This document shows positions 16,817 to 24,698 of a stretch of DNA of 64,000 nt, piece after piece. Within the stretch, counting starts at the first letter, position 1, and the number at the start of each line of letters is the position of its first letter. Source of the stretch: Bryobacterales bacterium (GTDB lineage: Bacteria > Acidobacteriota > Terriglobia > Bryobacterales > Bryobacteraceae); assembly GCA_003164035.1 (NCBI GenBank), contig PLRS01000073.1, positions 61,479 to 125,478 of the forward strand, given 5' to 3'. The position numbers and the translations under genes were made by a program. The notes beneath the pieces were generated by a model that searched no databases, was not told the origin of the DNA, and saw only the letters and a list, made by a program, of their open reading frames with translations.

Positions 16817-17785
16817 GTGCGATACCCGGCCAAGCTCAGAATCGATACACCGGTGACGCGCGAAGAGCACCGCTCGGGCTGGCGCTATGCCCTGGAGGCG
16901 CTGGCGCCCATTTGCGCGGCGGATGGCATTTTGGTGGACTCGTTCGTGGAGCGCAATTTCGGCTGGGATCTGGAGCAGGCGCGGGCGGCGGCGACCATCC
17001 CCTATCGGGAACCATGGATCGGATTCCTGCACAACCCGCCGAACATTCCGCGATGGCACGAATACTACTCGGCGCCGCAAGTCATGATGGAATTGCCCGA
17101 GTGGCGCCAGAGTATTGGTCACTGCCGGGGGCTGATTACGCTGGCGAACTGGATGGCGGACTGGCTGCGGGAACGAACCGGCGTCCCCGTCATCTCCCTG
17201 GTTCATCCCACCGAGATTCCAGCGCTCAAGTTCCAATGGGAGCGTTACCGGGAGAACCCCCGTCCGAAAATCGTGCAGGTGGGGTGGTGGCTCAGGCGAT
17301 TGCACTCCATCTACCAGCTTTCGACGCCTGGTTTGGAACGGGCGATCCTCAACCCGGTGGGCGCGTCCCGGCAGGCGGAATTCCGCAGGGTGATGGAACG
17401 CGAGAGGTTCGAGTTAGGGCTCGCCGGAGTTGCCCGCGGTGGAGTGGAGCACCTGCCGTACCTGGATGCCGCCGGTTTCGACCGCTTACTCTCGGAGAAC
17501 CTGGTGTTTCTCGATCTGTTCGACAGCGTCTGCAACAACACGGTGATCGAGTGCATCGTTCGCGACACGCCAGTATTAATCAACCGGCTGCCGTGCGTGG
17601 AGGAGTATCTGGGTAAAGAGTACCCATTGTACTTCGCGGACCTGGACGATGCGAGCCGGATGGCGGCGGACAAGGGAAGATTGCTGGCCGCGCACCGGCA
17701 TTTACACGCTTTGCCGAAGGATCCCTACACGCCGGAGTACTTTCGGCGGACGCTGGCGGAGTCGGCGATGTACCGGGGATTGTAG
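16817..17785 (+). CDS. Glycosyltransferase-like protein, uncharacterised
   Basis: 322 residues from GTG 16817, five bases after the anti-sigma-like gene. Motifs such as 'PWIGFLHNPPNIPRW', 'CRGLITLANWMADWLRE', 'KIVQVGWWLRRLHSIY' and 'ENLVFLDLFDSVCNNTVIECI' resemble a GT-B nucleotide-sugar binding arrangement: an N-terminal Rossmann-like half, then an acceptor/donor half with a late acidic 'VIEC'. I do not recognise a named family. It may form an operon with the sigma/anti-sigma pair, but a functional link is not evident. Confidence 0.6.
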   Translation: MRYPAKLRIDTPVTREEHRSGWRYALEALAPICAADGILVDSFVERNFGWDLEQARAAATIPYREPWIGFLHNPPNIPRWHEYYSAPQVMMELPEWRQSIGHCRGLITLANWMADWLRERTGVPVISLVHPTEIPALKFQWERYRENPRPKIVQVGWWLRRLHSIYQLSTPGLERAILNPVGASRQAEFRRVMERERFELGLAGVARGGVEHLPYLDAAGFDRLLSENLVFLDLFDSVCNNTVIECIVRDTPVLINRLPCVEEYLGKEYPLYFADLDDASRMAADKGRLLAAHRHLHALPKDPYTPEYFRRTLAESAMYRGL

Positions 17786-17932
17786 CCTGGCACCCCGTAA
17801 CCTTAACCCTGGGTTAAGCACCCGCGTCGATTGAGTGGGAACGCACCGGCCACTCGGATTGGAGAATACATAACGAGGAAGCGCACCGGTAATTTGGTCC
17901 AGTTCGTGCACTGACAATACCGGAGGGCCGAT

Positions 17933-18511
17933 ATGGCGGGAAAGAACACTGCAGTCTACGGTATTTTTGGCGACCAGTCCGATGTCATCTATGCTGTCGA
18001 TAAAATGATTGAGGCTGGCTTCCGGAGCGAGGATATCTCGGTGTTGCTGCCGAACAACCTGGGGACCAAGGATTTCGGTCACGAAAAGCACACCAAGGGG
18101 CCCGAAGGCACCGCTGCTGGCGTGGCGGCCGGAGGAGTCATTGGCGGCTTGCTCGGCTTGCTTGTCAGCCTCGGGACTCTGGCCATTCCGGGCCTTGCTC
18201 CCGTTCTGGCGGCGGGCCCGATCCTAGCTACCCTCGCCGGCGTAGGCGCCGCCGGCACAGTAGGCGGAGTGATCGGCTGTTTGGTGGGTTTGGGCATGCC
18301 GGAGTACGAAGCCAAGCGGTACGAGGGCCGCGTGAGAGAACGCGGCATCCTGGCGTCCGTCCATTGCGATAATGCGGACTGGACGCGCCGGGCTAAGGAA
18401 CTCATGAAGGCGACCGGAGCCGGGGATATCTCGTCCTCGACCGAGGCCAGTGCGGACTTCGCGAAGACCGACAGGCCGCTGCGGCGTCCGCGGGTCCCCG
18501 GCACTCTCTGA
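17933..18511 (+). CDS. YflT-like general stress protein with Gly-rich hydrophobic segment
   Basis: 192 residues, start ATG 17933 after 'CCGGAGGGCCGAT'. The N-terminal ~50 residues, 'TAVYGIFGDQSDVIYAVDKMIEAGF', match the heat-induced/general stress (YflT) domain. A Gly/Ala-rich hydrophobic hairpin (about residues 60-125) resembles glycine-zipper segments and could insert in membranes. A second alpha/beta piece, 'RYEGRVRERGILASVHCDN', completes the ferredoxin-like unit. It is followed within 450 bases by DUF3309 and CsbD genes, the typical company of stress-inducible small proteins. Confidence 0.8.
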   Translation: MAGKNTAVYGIFGDQSDVIYAVDKMIEAGFRSEDISVLLPNNLGTKDFGHEKHTKGPEGTAAGVAAGGVIGGLLGLLVSLGTLAIPGLAPVLAAGPILATLAGVGAAGTVGGVIGCLVGLGMPEYEAKRYEGRVRERGILASVHCDNADWTRRAKELMKATGAGDISSSTEASADFAKTDRPLRRPRVPGTL

Positions 18512-18615
18512 GCTTGCAAATTATACATCCTGGCGTTCTTGAGGGGACCGGCGCAGATACGAATCGTACAACGGTCCGGCATTTACAAATCGATTGAAGG
18601 AGGTGAACCGGTATT

Positions 18616-18762
18616 ATGTTGCTGCTGTTGATCCTGCTGGTGTTGCTATTTGCGGTTGTTCCGGCTTGGCCATACAGCCGGGGATGGGGCTACTACCCGA
18701 GTGGAGGGCTCGGTCTGGTCGCGCTGATACTGCTGATTCTGGTGCTGGCGGGCCGCGTTTAG
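18616..18762 (+). CDS. DUF3309 small membrane protein
   Basis: 48 residues, start ATG 18616, preceded by a near-perfect Shine-Dalgarno 'AAGGAGGTGA' at 18597-18606. The protein begins 'MLLLLILLVLLFAVVPAWPY', then 'SRGWGYYPSGGLGLVAL' and a second hydrophobic helix ending 'VLAGRV'. The central W-P-Y/H-S-R-x-W-G-Y-x-P-S-G-G motif identifies the DUF3309 family, a short two-helix inner-membrane protein of unknown function that is common next to stress genes. It is easily missed because of its size. Confidence 0.88.
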   Translation: MLLLLILLVLLFAVVPAWPYSRGWGYYPSGGLGLVALILLILVLAGRV

Positions 18763-18831
18763 GCCGGCTCTTCGTTTTCGCATCCGCACGGGCACGCACT
18801 TACCTCTGTGCGAGCCCCCTCGGATGTTGCG

Positions 18832-18862
18832 GTCTCTTATAAGAGGAGTTGTCTCTTGTAAG
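18832..18862 (+). promoter_or_regulatory. Operator-like direct repeat upstream of the CsbD gene
   Basis: Two copies of GTCTCTTRTAAG, at 18832-18843 and 18851-18862, are spaced 19 bases start to start, close to two helical turns. The first overlaps a perfect 12-bp palindrome CTCTTATAAGAG (18834-18845). The pair lies 51-81 bases before the csbD start codon. The regulator is unknown; this is inferred from pattern only. Confidence 0.45.
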
Positions 18863-18912
18863 TAGGTTCTTGCTCGATCAAGAACAGTAGGTTATACAAA
18901 GGAGAAACGAAC

Positions 18913-19155
18913 ATGAATTGGGACCAAGTCGCAGGTAAGTGGATGCAGGTACGCGGCTCCGTGCGGGAGCACTGGGGTAAGCTGACCGATGACGACTTCG
19001 AGCGGATCGCGGGAAATCGCGATAAGTTTGTCGGGATCATTCAGGAACGCTACGGCATCGCAAAGGAGGAAGCTCTGAAGCGGGCTGATGAATGGGCAAA
19101 GACCCTGCGGGAACCGGAGGCGACCAAGGCTCACAGCCTCACCGGTAGACCGTAA
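18913..19155 (+). CDS. CsbD-family stress response protein
   Basis: 80 residues, ATG 18913 after 'AAAGGAGAAACGAAC'. 'MNWDQVAGKWMQVRGSVREHWGKLTDDDFERIAG' followed by 'RDKFVGIIQERYGIAKEEA' is the CsbD signature, a small hydrophilic helical protein induced under general stress in many bacteria. A strong hairpin follows the stop. Together with the YflT-like and DUF3309 genes it forms a small stress island. Confidence 0.92.
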   Translation: MNWDQVAGKWMQVRGSVREHWGKLTDDDFERIAGNRDKFVGIIQERYGIAKEEALKRADEWAKTLREPEATKAHSLTGRP

Positions 19156-19167
19156 GGAAACCCACGA

Positions 19168-19201
19168 ACGGGAGGCGGCGCGGCGAGGGGCCGCCTCCCG
19201 T
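19168..19201 (+). terminator. Strong GC hairpin after the CsbD gene
   Basis: A perfect 12-bp stem ACGGGAGGCGGC (19168-19179) / GCCGCCTCCCGT (19190-19201) with a 10-base loop, 12 bases after the stop. There is no U-tract, but its position and stability fit a terminator or 3' stabiliser. Confidence 0.65.
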
Positions 19202-19256
19202 GCACCGGCCCGAGTAATTCCTACCCGACGGAATCTTCGCCGCTCTCCCGGGAGTG

Positions 19257-19308
19257 CTTAACCGATCTGGGGATTTCGCCGGGAACGAACTCCCCCAAAT
19301 CGGTTAAG
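19257..19308. repeat. Family C inverted repeat
   Basis: Arms CTTAACCGAT (19257-19266) and ATCGGTTAAG (19299-19308) enclose a second pairing GGGG/CCCC. The arm matches the outer arms of the composite element at 10575-10725, so the unit is dispersed. It lies upstream of queC. I looked for a preQ1 riboswitch in 19309-19375 and saw none. Confidence 0.75.
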
Positions 19309-19375
19309 CGCCGCTGTCCCGGCGCGCGCTTGGCAACCATTTCCGCTGCCGCGATAATGGTAGAAGATCAACGTG

Positions 19376-20059
19376 ATGCTTACCCCCTTTAAACCAGCCG
19401 TGTGCCTGCTGAGCGGCGGACTGGACTCGACCACCTGCCTGGCGCTCGCCACCCGTGACGGCTACGCCTGCTACGCGCTTTCCTTCGATTACGGGCAGCG
19501 GCACCGGTACGAGCTGGATGCGGCGGCGCGCGTGGCGGCGCATTTCGGGGCTGCCCGGCACATGGTCGCGAAAATCGGTTTGGATGCGTTTGGCGGCTCG
19601 GCGCTGACCGATTCCATCGCTGTGCCGAAGGCGCGCTCGGCGGCGGAAATGGGCGCCGGCATTCCGATTACCTACGTGCCCGCGCGCAACACCATCTTTC
19701 TTTCTTTCGCCCTGGCCTGGGCGGAAGTGCTGGAAGCTTCGGACATTTTTATCGGCGTGAACGCACTGGATTATTCGGGTTATCCGGATTGCCGTCCGGA
19801 GTACATCGAAGCCTACCAGCGCATGGCCAATCTGGCCACCAAGGCCGGCGTGGAAGGGCGCACGCGGGTCCGCATTCATGCCCCGCTCATCGAGCTGACC
19901 AAAGCCGGAATTGTGAAGCTGGCGCAATCGCTCGCGGTGCCGTTTGCGCTCACCCACAGTTGCTACGATCCAGGCGCGGCGGGCGAGCCCTGCGGCGCCT
20001 GCGACGCCTGCCTGCTGCGGCGCAAGGGATTCGAAGAGGCGGGCATTGAAGATCGCTGA
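19376..20059 (+). CDS. queC: 7-cyano-7-deazaguanine synthase QueC
   Basis: 227 residues from ATG 19376; a GTG directly before it adds one residue. It shows the PP-loop ATPase motif '[11 protein letters not shown]', 'SFDYGQRH', '[11 protein letters not shown]', '[18 protein letters not shown]' and the C-terminal zinc site 'HSCYDP....[14 protein letters not shown]'. It converts CDG to preQ0 with ammonia and ATP in queuosine/7-deazaguanine biosynthesis. The downstream queE, which makes CDG, overlaps its 3' end by 14 bases. Confidence 0.96.
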   Translation: MLTPFKPAVCLLSGGLDSTTCLALATRDGYACYALSFDYGQRHRYELDAAARVAAHFGAARHMVAKIGLDAFGGSALTDSIAVPKARSAAEMGAGIPITYVPARNTIFLSFALAWAEVLEASDIFIGVNALDYSGYPDCRPEYIEAYQRMANLATKAGVEGRTRVRIHAPLIELTKAGIVKLAQSLAVPFALTHSCYDPGAAGEPCGACDACLLRRKGFEEAGIEDR

Positions 20060-20717
20060 GCTGTTCTATTCGTTGCAGGGAGAAGGCGTGCTGGTGGGCG
20101 TACCCTCGGTATTCGTGCGCACCAGCGGCTGCAATCTGCGCTGCGGATGGTGCGATACGCCCTACACTTCCTGGAAGGCGGAGGGGGACGACTTCAGCCT
20201 GGACCGGATCGTCGAGGAAGTAGCCGCGCATCCCGCCCGGCACGTGGTGGTGACCGGGGGCGAGCCCATGATCGCGCCGGAGATAGTACCGCTCACCGAA
20301 CGGCTGCGCGCGGCCGGACTGCACATCACCATCGAGACCGCCGGAACCGTGTTTCAACCGGTGGCCTGCGACCTGATGAGCATCAGCCCCAAATTATCCA
20401 ACTCGGCGCCCGATCACGCTTTCGCGGCGCGGCACAACCGCACGCGCATTCAACCCGAGCGGCTGCGGGAGCTGATGGGCCGCTACCAGTATCAACTGAA
20501 ATTTGTGATCGCGCGCCCCAGCGACCTGGAGGAAGTCCGGTTGCTGGTGGAGGGCCTGGGTGCCGACCGGTCGCGCGTGCTGCTGATGCCGGAGGGCACC
20601 GACCCGGCCGTGCTGCGCGAGCGCGGGGTGTGGCTGGCCGAGATCTGCAAACGCGAGAACCTGCGTTTCAGCCCGCGCCTGCACGTGGAACTGTGGGGCA
20701 ATCGCCGCGGCGTGTAA
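20046..20717 (+). CDS. queE: 7-carboxy-7-deazaguanine synthase QueE
   Basis: 223 residues if started at TTG 20046, which gives the family N-terminus '[13 protein letters not shown]' and overlaps queC. The radical-SAM cysteines are in '[15 protein letters not shown]' (CX3CX2C). It also has 'VVTGGEPMI', '[21 protein letters not shown]' and a C-terminal '[15 protein letters not shown]', all typical of QueE. The reaction is CPH4 to CDG with ring contraction. queD/folE were not seen in this window. Confidence 0.94.
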   Translation: MKIAELFYSLQGEGVLVGVPSVFVRTSGCNLRCGWCDTPYTSWKAEGDDFSLDRIVEEVAAHPARHVVVTGGEPMIAPEIVPLTERLRAAGLHITIETAGTVFQPVACDLMSISPKLSNSAPDHAFAARHNRTRIQPERLRELMGRYQYQLKFVIARPSDLEEVRLLVEGLGADRSRVLLMPEGTDPAVLRERGVWLAEICKRENLRFSPRLHVELWGNRRGV

Positions 20718-20726
20718 AATACAAGC

Positions 20727-21683
20727 TTGCCCCGAGCGAAGACTACCGGCCTTTTGGCCGACCCGCTGTTTCGCCGGCACCTGGAAGGCCGGGAGCATCC
20801 CGAGCGGCCGGAGCGCTTCGACGCCGTCATGGAAGGGTTGCGGGCCGCCGGGCTGCTTTCGCGCCTGGAGCCGATTCCGGCACGGGCCGCCAGTGACGAC
20901 GAGCTGTTGCTCTGCCACAGCCGCGAATACCTGGCGGTGGTGCGCCGCGACGTAGAGAGCGGGGCGAGCTACCTGAGCACGGGCGATACGGAAGTGACGT
21001 GCGAATCGGAGCGGGTGGCGGCCGCGGCCGTGGGCGGGGTGCTGAACGCGGTGGACGCGGTGTGCGCCGGAGAGATCGGAAATGCCTTCTGCGCCGTGCG
21101 CCCGCCGGGGCATCATGCCGGCAGGAGCCGCGGCATGGGCTTTTGCATCTACAACAACATCGCTCTCGCGGCGCGGCACGCGCAGCGCCGGCATGGGATC
21201 GAGCGGGTGCTGATTCTCGATTGGGACGTGCATCACGGCAATGGGACCCAGGACATTTTCTACAGCGACGGAGACGTCTTCTTCTGCAGCACCCACCAAT
21301 GGCCGCTCTATCCGGGCACGGGGCGGGCGGACGAAACCGGCGCCGGCGCGGGACGGGGAACTACGCTGAATTTCCCGCTGCCGGCCGGAAGCGGCCGGGC
21401 CGAGATTCTGGGACCTGTGGAGGGTCCGCTACCGGAGGAGATGAAGAAGTTCCGGCCCGAACTGGTGCTGATCTCGGCCGGATTCGATTCGCGCGAAGGC
21501 GACCTGCTGGGGCGGTTCACTTTGACCGACGGCGATTTTGCCGATCTCACCGGCGCCGCCATGGCGATGGCCGATAAATATGCCGGCGGACGGCTGGTCA
21601 GCATTCTGGAAGGCGGTTACACGTTGAGCGGCCTGGCCAGCGCGGCGGCGGCGCATGTGGGGAGGCTGCTCAACGGGGAGTAA
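20727..21683 (+). CDS. Histone-deacetylase-family amidohydrolase
   Basis: 318 residues from TTG 20727, nine bases after queE. It belongs to the class II HDAC/acetylpolyamine amidohydrolase fold: 'HPERPERFDAVMEGL' near the N-terminus, 'RPPGHHAGRSRGMGFCIYNN' (His pair of the charge relay), 'LDWDVHHGNGTQDIF' (zinc Asp and His), 'STHQWPLYPGTG' and 'ISAGFDSREGD' (zinc Asp). The substrate could be an acetylated small molecule or protein. The link to queuosine genes is probably only positional. Confidence 0.92.
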   Translation: MPRAKTTGLLADPLFRRHLEGREHPERPERFDAVMEGLRAAGLLSRLEPIPARAASDDELLLCHSREYLAVVRRDVESGASYLSTGDTEVTCESERVAAAAVGGVLNAVDAVCAGEIGNAFCAVRPPGHHAGRSRGMGFCIYNNIALAARHAQRRHGIERVLILDWDVHHGNGTQDIFYSDGDVFFCSTHQWPLYPGTGRADETGAGAGRGTTLNFPLPAGSGRAEILGPVEGPLPEEMKKFRPELVLISAGFDSREGDLLGRFTLTDGDFADLTGAAMAMADKYAGGRLVSILEGGYTLSGLASAAAAHVGRLLNGE

Positions 21684-21688
21684 AAGAT

Positions 21689-21708
21689 GACAGGCCAGGA
21701 GGCCTGTC
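21689..21708 (+). terminator. Short hairpin between convergent genes
   Basis: GACAGGCC (21689-21696), loop AGGA, GGCCTGTC (21701-21708). It lies 5 bases after the deacetylase-family stop and 4 bases before the stop of the convergent Uma2 gene. It may be a bidirectional terminator or a short REP-like unit; no U-run is seen. Confidence 0.5.
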
Positions 21709-21711
21709 CCA

Positions 21712-22212
21712 CTACTCGAAGAGGGCGTCGAGCGGCACCACGATTTCGGGATCGGCGGTGCGTAGTTCGGTGACTTCCAACATGCCCTCCCGAGTGCAGC
21801 GGAGCGCTTCGCGGCTCTTGGGATTCAGAATCCAGATGTAGGGGACGCCGAAAGCGATGTAGTCATTGACGCGTTCCCGCACCCTCGCCATTCGATCCTC
21901 CGGCGAAAGTATCTCGATGCAGATAAAGGGAGGGGTTCGAAGAATCTGCTCCGCCGGCTCCTGCCCGGCGATTACGCAGATGTCCGGCACGCGAAATCTC
22001 GTGGCCGACACCTGGACGCGCAACTCCACGCCCACATGGATACCCCATTGCTTGCGGCGCGCGTATAAATAGGCGGAGACAGCGCCTTGCAATTTTGCGT
22101 GATCCCATTCTCCCAAGTTTCGCTCCTCGATGATGCCATCCACGTAGTCGCAGTCCGGTCGGAAGACCGTGGTCAAGTATTCCTGAATACTGGTGAGGGA
22201 TCCGGTCGCCAT
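21712..22212 (-). CDS. Uma2 family (DUF820) PD-(D/E)XK nuclease-like protein, copy 1
   Basis: 166 residues from ATG 22212. Residues include 'VDGIIEERNLGEWDHAKLQ', 'RVQVSATRFRVPDICVIAG' (Asp of the nuclease core), 'TPPFICIEILSPEDRMARV' (Glu-X-Leu, the ExL/ExK position) and 'DYIAFGVPYIWILNP'. This is the DUF820/Uma2 fold, a restriction-endonuclease-like domain widespread in cyanobacteria and acidobacteria; the function is not established. An upstream in-frame extension exists but has no family match. It is the downstream half of a tandem duplication with copy 2. Confidence 0.88.
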   Translation of the reverse strand: MATGSLTSIQEYLTTVFRPDCDYVDGIIEERNLGEWDHAKLQGAVSAYLYARRKQWGIHVGVELRVQVSATRFRVPDICVIAGQEPAEQILRTPPFICIEILSPEDRMARVRERVNDYIAFGVPYIWILNPKSREALRCTREGMLEVTELRTADPEIVVPLDALFE

Positions 22213-22309
22213 GGGAATCGTTGTGCCCGCCAAATTCGGGCCGCACTCCTTGAGCCAAATATAGCAGACGCGTGCAAGCCACGAAGGATTTCCGCGTGGC
22301 AGGAAGCCC

Positions 22310-22810
22310 CTACTCGAACAGGGCATCGAGCGGCACTACGATTTCGGGATTGGCGGTGCGGAGTTCCTTGACTTCCAGCATGCCCTCCACTGTGCAGCGG
22401 TATGCTTTGTGGTTCTCGGGATTCAGGAGCCAGATATTGGGAACGCCGAAGGTGATATAGTCGTCAATGCGCTGCTGCACCCTCGCTATTCGGTCGTCCG
22501 GCGAAAGGATCTCGATGCAGATGAAGGGCGGGGTTCGAAAAATCTGCTCCTCCGGTCTCGCCCCGGCGACCACGCAGACGTCCGGCACGCGAAATCTGGC
22601 TGCGGACACCTGGACACGCTGTTCCGGATACACGTGGATGCCCCATTCCTTACGGCGGGCATATAGATAGGCAGCAACGGCAATTTGCAGCTCTGAATGA
22701 TCGCGTTCTCCCAAGTTCCGCTCCTCGACGACGCCATCCACATAGTCACAGTCCGGTCGGAAAACCGAGGTCAAGTATTCCTGAATGCTGACAAGTGCAC
22801 CTGCAGCCAT
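22310..22810 (-). CDS. Uma2 family (DUF820) PD-(D/E)XK nuclease-like protein, copy 2
   Basis: 166 residues from ATG 22810, closely similar over its whole length to copy 1 and of identical length. It keeps 'VDGVVEERNLGERDHSELQ', 'RVPDVCVVAG', 'FICIEILSPDDRIARV' and 'FGVPNIWLLNPE'. Start and stop codons are both exactly 598 bases from those of copy 1, and the upstream DNA ('TTGAGCCAAATATAGCAGAC' in both) is also duplicated. The unit therefore includes the promoter region. Confidence 0.88.
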   Translation of the reverse strand: MAAGALVSIQEYLTSVFRPDCDYVDGVVEERNLGERDHSELQIAVAAYLYARRKEWGIHVYPEQRVQVSAARFRVPDVCVVAGARPEEQIFRTPPFICIEILSPDDRIARVQQRIDDYITFGVPNIWLLNPENHKAYRCTVEGMLEVKELRTANPEIVVPLDALFE

Positions 22811-22899
22811 GAAAATTCATCGCGCCCGCCGAGCCGGGCCGCGCTCCTTGAGCCAAATATAGCAGACGCGCGGCGGCCTGGCGCTACAATAGCCGCTTC

Positions 22900-24237
22900 A
22901 TGCCCGCGCATAGCGCCTCGCTTATTCTGGTCACGGTCCTCTCCATCGGACTGCTGCTGGCCCTGATTCTGCTTCTGAAGCTGCACGCGTTTCTGGCGCT
23001 GCTGATTTCGAGCATGGCGCTGGGCGTGGCGGCGGGGATGCCGCCGGATAAATTGCTGAAATCGATTCAGTTCGGCTTCGGCGACGCGTTGGGCTTCGTG
23101 GCCGTGGTGGTCGGACTGGGAGCGATGATCGGCCGCTACCTGGAATATTCGGGCGGAGGCCGCGCCCTGGCGGATTGGCTGCTGGAGAAGTTCGGCAAGG
23201 AGCGGGCGGCCTGGGCCATGCTGGTGGCGGCGCTGCTGGTGGGGCTGCCGATCTTTTTCGAGGTAGGGTTCGTCATCATGGCGCCGCTGGTGTTCAACCT
23301 CACGCGGGAAACCAAGCGTTCGCTGCTGTTTTACGGTTTGCCCATGGCGGGCGCGCTGACCATCACGCATTCCCTGGTGCCACCGCATCCGGCGCCGGCG
23401 GCCGCGGCCCAACTGCTGGGCGCCGACCTGGGGCGCGCCATCCTTTACGGCATCGCGCTTTCGATTCCGCTGGCGGTGATTTCGGGTATCGTCTATGGCG
23501 GCTGGATCGCCAAGCGGATGTACGTGCCCTTGCCGGCCGCGGTGGAAGCCGCCGAGACCTCCGAGAGCGAGGCCAAACCGCCGGCGGTAGCCATGGTGGT
23601 GCTGTTGCTCCTGCTGCCGGTCCTATTGATCTTCAGCGCCACGGTGGTCGGTATGCACCCGGTGCCGTTTCGCGGCGTAGCGGTGTTTCTGGGACACCCG
23701 TTCACGGCCCTGACGATTGCCACCCTGCTGGCGCTGTACTATTTCGGCATACGCCGCGGGCTGACCCTGGAACGCGCGGCGCGGATGGCCACCGAGTCGC
23801 TGGCGCCGATGGGGTCGCTGCTGGTGATCATGGGCGCGGGCGGGGCGTTCAAGCAGGTGATCGTCGATTCCGGAGTGGGCGCGGTGGCGGGCAAGTTGCT
23901 GGCAACAAGTTCGATTTCGCCCCTGCTGGTGGTGTTTCTCATCGCCATGGCGATGCGCATCGCGCAAGGGTCGGCCACGGTGGCGATCATTACCGCGGCG
24001 GGGATCGTGGCGCCCATCGTCAAGGGACTCCCCGGCTATAGCCCGGACGCCATCATGCTCGCGCTGGCTTGCGGCGGCTCCGGCTTTTCGCACGTCAACG
24101 ACTCCGGTTTCTGGCTGGTAAACCAGTACTTCGGGATGACGGTCCCGCAAACCCTGCGTTCCTGGACGGCGATGAAAGTCCTGGCCTCGTTCGTGGGCCT
24201 GGCCATCGTGCTGGCCGCGAACGCCTGGATTCGATAG
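22900..24237 (+). CDS. GntP-family gluconate/organic acid:H+ symporter
   Basis: 445 residues with about 12-13 membrane helices from ATG 22900. Family features include 'LHAFLALLISSMALGVAAGM', 'GFGDALGFVAVVVGLGAMIG', 'VGLPIFFEVGFVIMAPLVF', 'THSLVPPHPAPAAAA' and 'ACGGSGFSHVNDSGFWLVNQ'. These are the characteristic GntP/GntT/DsdX signatures. It imports gluconate or a related sugar acid. No gluconate kinase is adjacent. It is transcribed divergently from the Uma2 genes. Confidence 0.95.
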   Translation: MPAHSASLILVTVLSIGLLLALILLLKLHAFLALLISSMALGVAAGMPPDKLLKSIQFGFGDALGFVAVVVGLGAMIGRYLEYSGGGRALADWLLEKFGKERAAWAMLVAALLVGLPIFFEVGFVIMAPLVFNLTRETKRSLLFYGLPMAGALTITHSLVPPHPAPAAAAQLLGADLGRAILYGIALSIPLAVISGIVYGGWIAKRMYVPLPAAVEAAETSESEAKPPAVAMVVLLLLLPVLLIFSATVVGMHPVPFRGVAVFLGHPFTALTIATLLALYYFGIRRGLTLERAARMATESLAPMGSLLVIMGAGGAFKQVIVDSGVGAVAGKLLATSSISPLLVVFLIAMAMRIAQGSATVAIITAAGIVAPIVKGLPGYSPDAIMLALACGGSGFSHVNDSGFWLVNQYFGMTVPQTLRSWTAMKVLASFVGLAIVLAANAWIR

Positions 24238-24306
24238 CGCGCCAGCCGGCGTGCAGCCGGGCGAATCCCCAGGCCGGTCGATGAACGGCGACGATTCCAT
24301 TCCGAC

Positions 24307-24419
24307 GTGGCGCACGCACTCGTGCGTGCCGCGTCGGCACTTTTGCCGACGCTCGGCGTACCATGCACGAGCGGGTGTCGAGAGAGTCTCGACACGGCAC
24401 GCACGAGTGCGTGCGCCAC
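24307..24419. repeat. Family D composite palindrome (intact copy)
   Basis: A perfect 24-bp inverted repeat (24307-24330 against 24396-24419, core 'GCGCACGCACTCGTGCGTGC') is separated by 65 bases. The interior contains two more perfect hairpins: CGTCGGCA/TGCCGACG around 24332-24351 and GTGTCGAGA/TCTCGACAC at 24375-24395. Partial relatives lie at 1318-1356 and 30303-30343. It sits exactly where the 5' half of a blaI-like gene is missing. Confidence 0.88.
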
Positions 24420-24432
24420 GCCGGACTCCAAG

Positions 24433-24698
24433 CCACGGTACAGACGACGGTCTATCGCCTGGAACGGAAAAAGGTCCTCCGCTGCGTGAAGCGGATCAGC
24501 AACGCCAATATTTTCGAGGCCGCGATATCCCGCAACGACGCGCAGCGGCGGCTGATCGACGAATTGCTGGCATTAATTGGGGGCCGGGGCAAACTGGTGA
24601 TGACGCATCTGATCGAAGCGGGCGAGATTACGCTGGATGACCTGAAAGAGGCCGAGAAGGCTCTGCGAAAAACCTCGCGAAAGGAGCCACCGCGGTGA
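24433..24698 (+). pseudogene. Truncated BlaI/MecI-type repressor (5' part lost)
   Basis: The C-terminal ~88 residues of a BlaI/MecI/CopY winged-helix repressor are intact. They run from the recognition helix 'TVQTTVYRLERKKVLRCVKR' through 'NANIFEAAISRNDAQRRLID' to 'THLIEAGEITLDDLKEAEKAL'. The first ~35 residues are missing and replaced by the family D repeat, though an open frame continues through the repeat. Its stop overlaps the start of the following M56 remnant (GTGA), preserving the ancestral blaI-blaR1 operon arrangement. DNA binding is unlikely without the N-terminal helices. Confidence 0.75.

Noticed and set aside
19309..19375. preQ1 riboswitch ahead of queC
   Set aside because: No A-rich tail or H-type pseudoknot pattern could be matched. 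The region is occupied by the end of a dispersed repeat.
24307..24419. Possible CRISPR array
   Set aside because: There are only two long arms in inverted orientation with unequal internal hairpins, with no regular spacers and no cas genes.
24251..24640. Open frames through the family D palindrome
   Set aside because: They are made of repeat DNA read in several frames, with no ribosome site and no recognisable domain except the BlaI remnant already listed.
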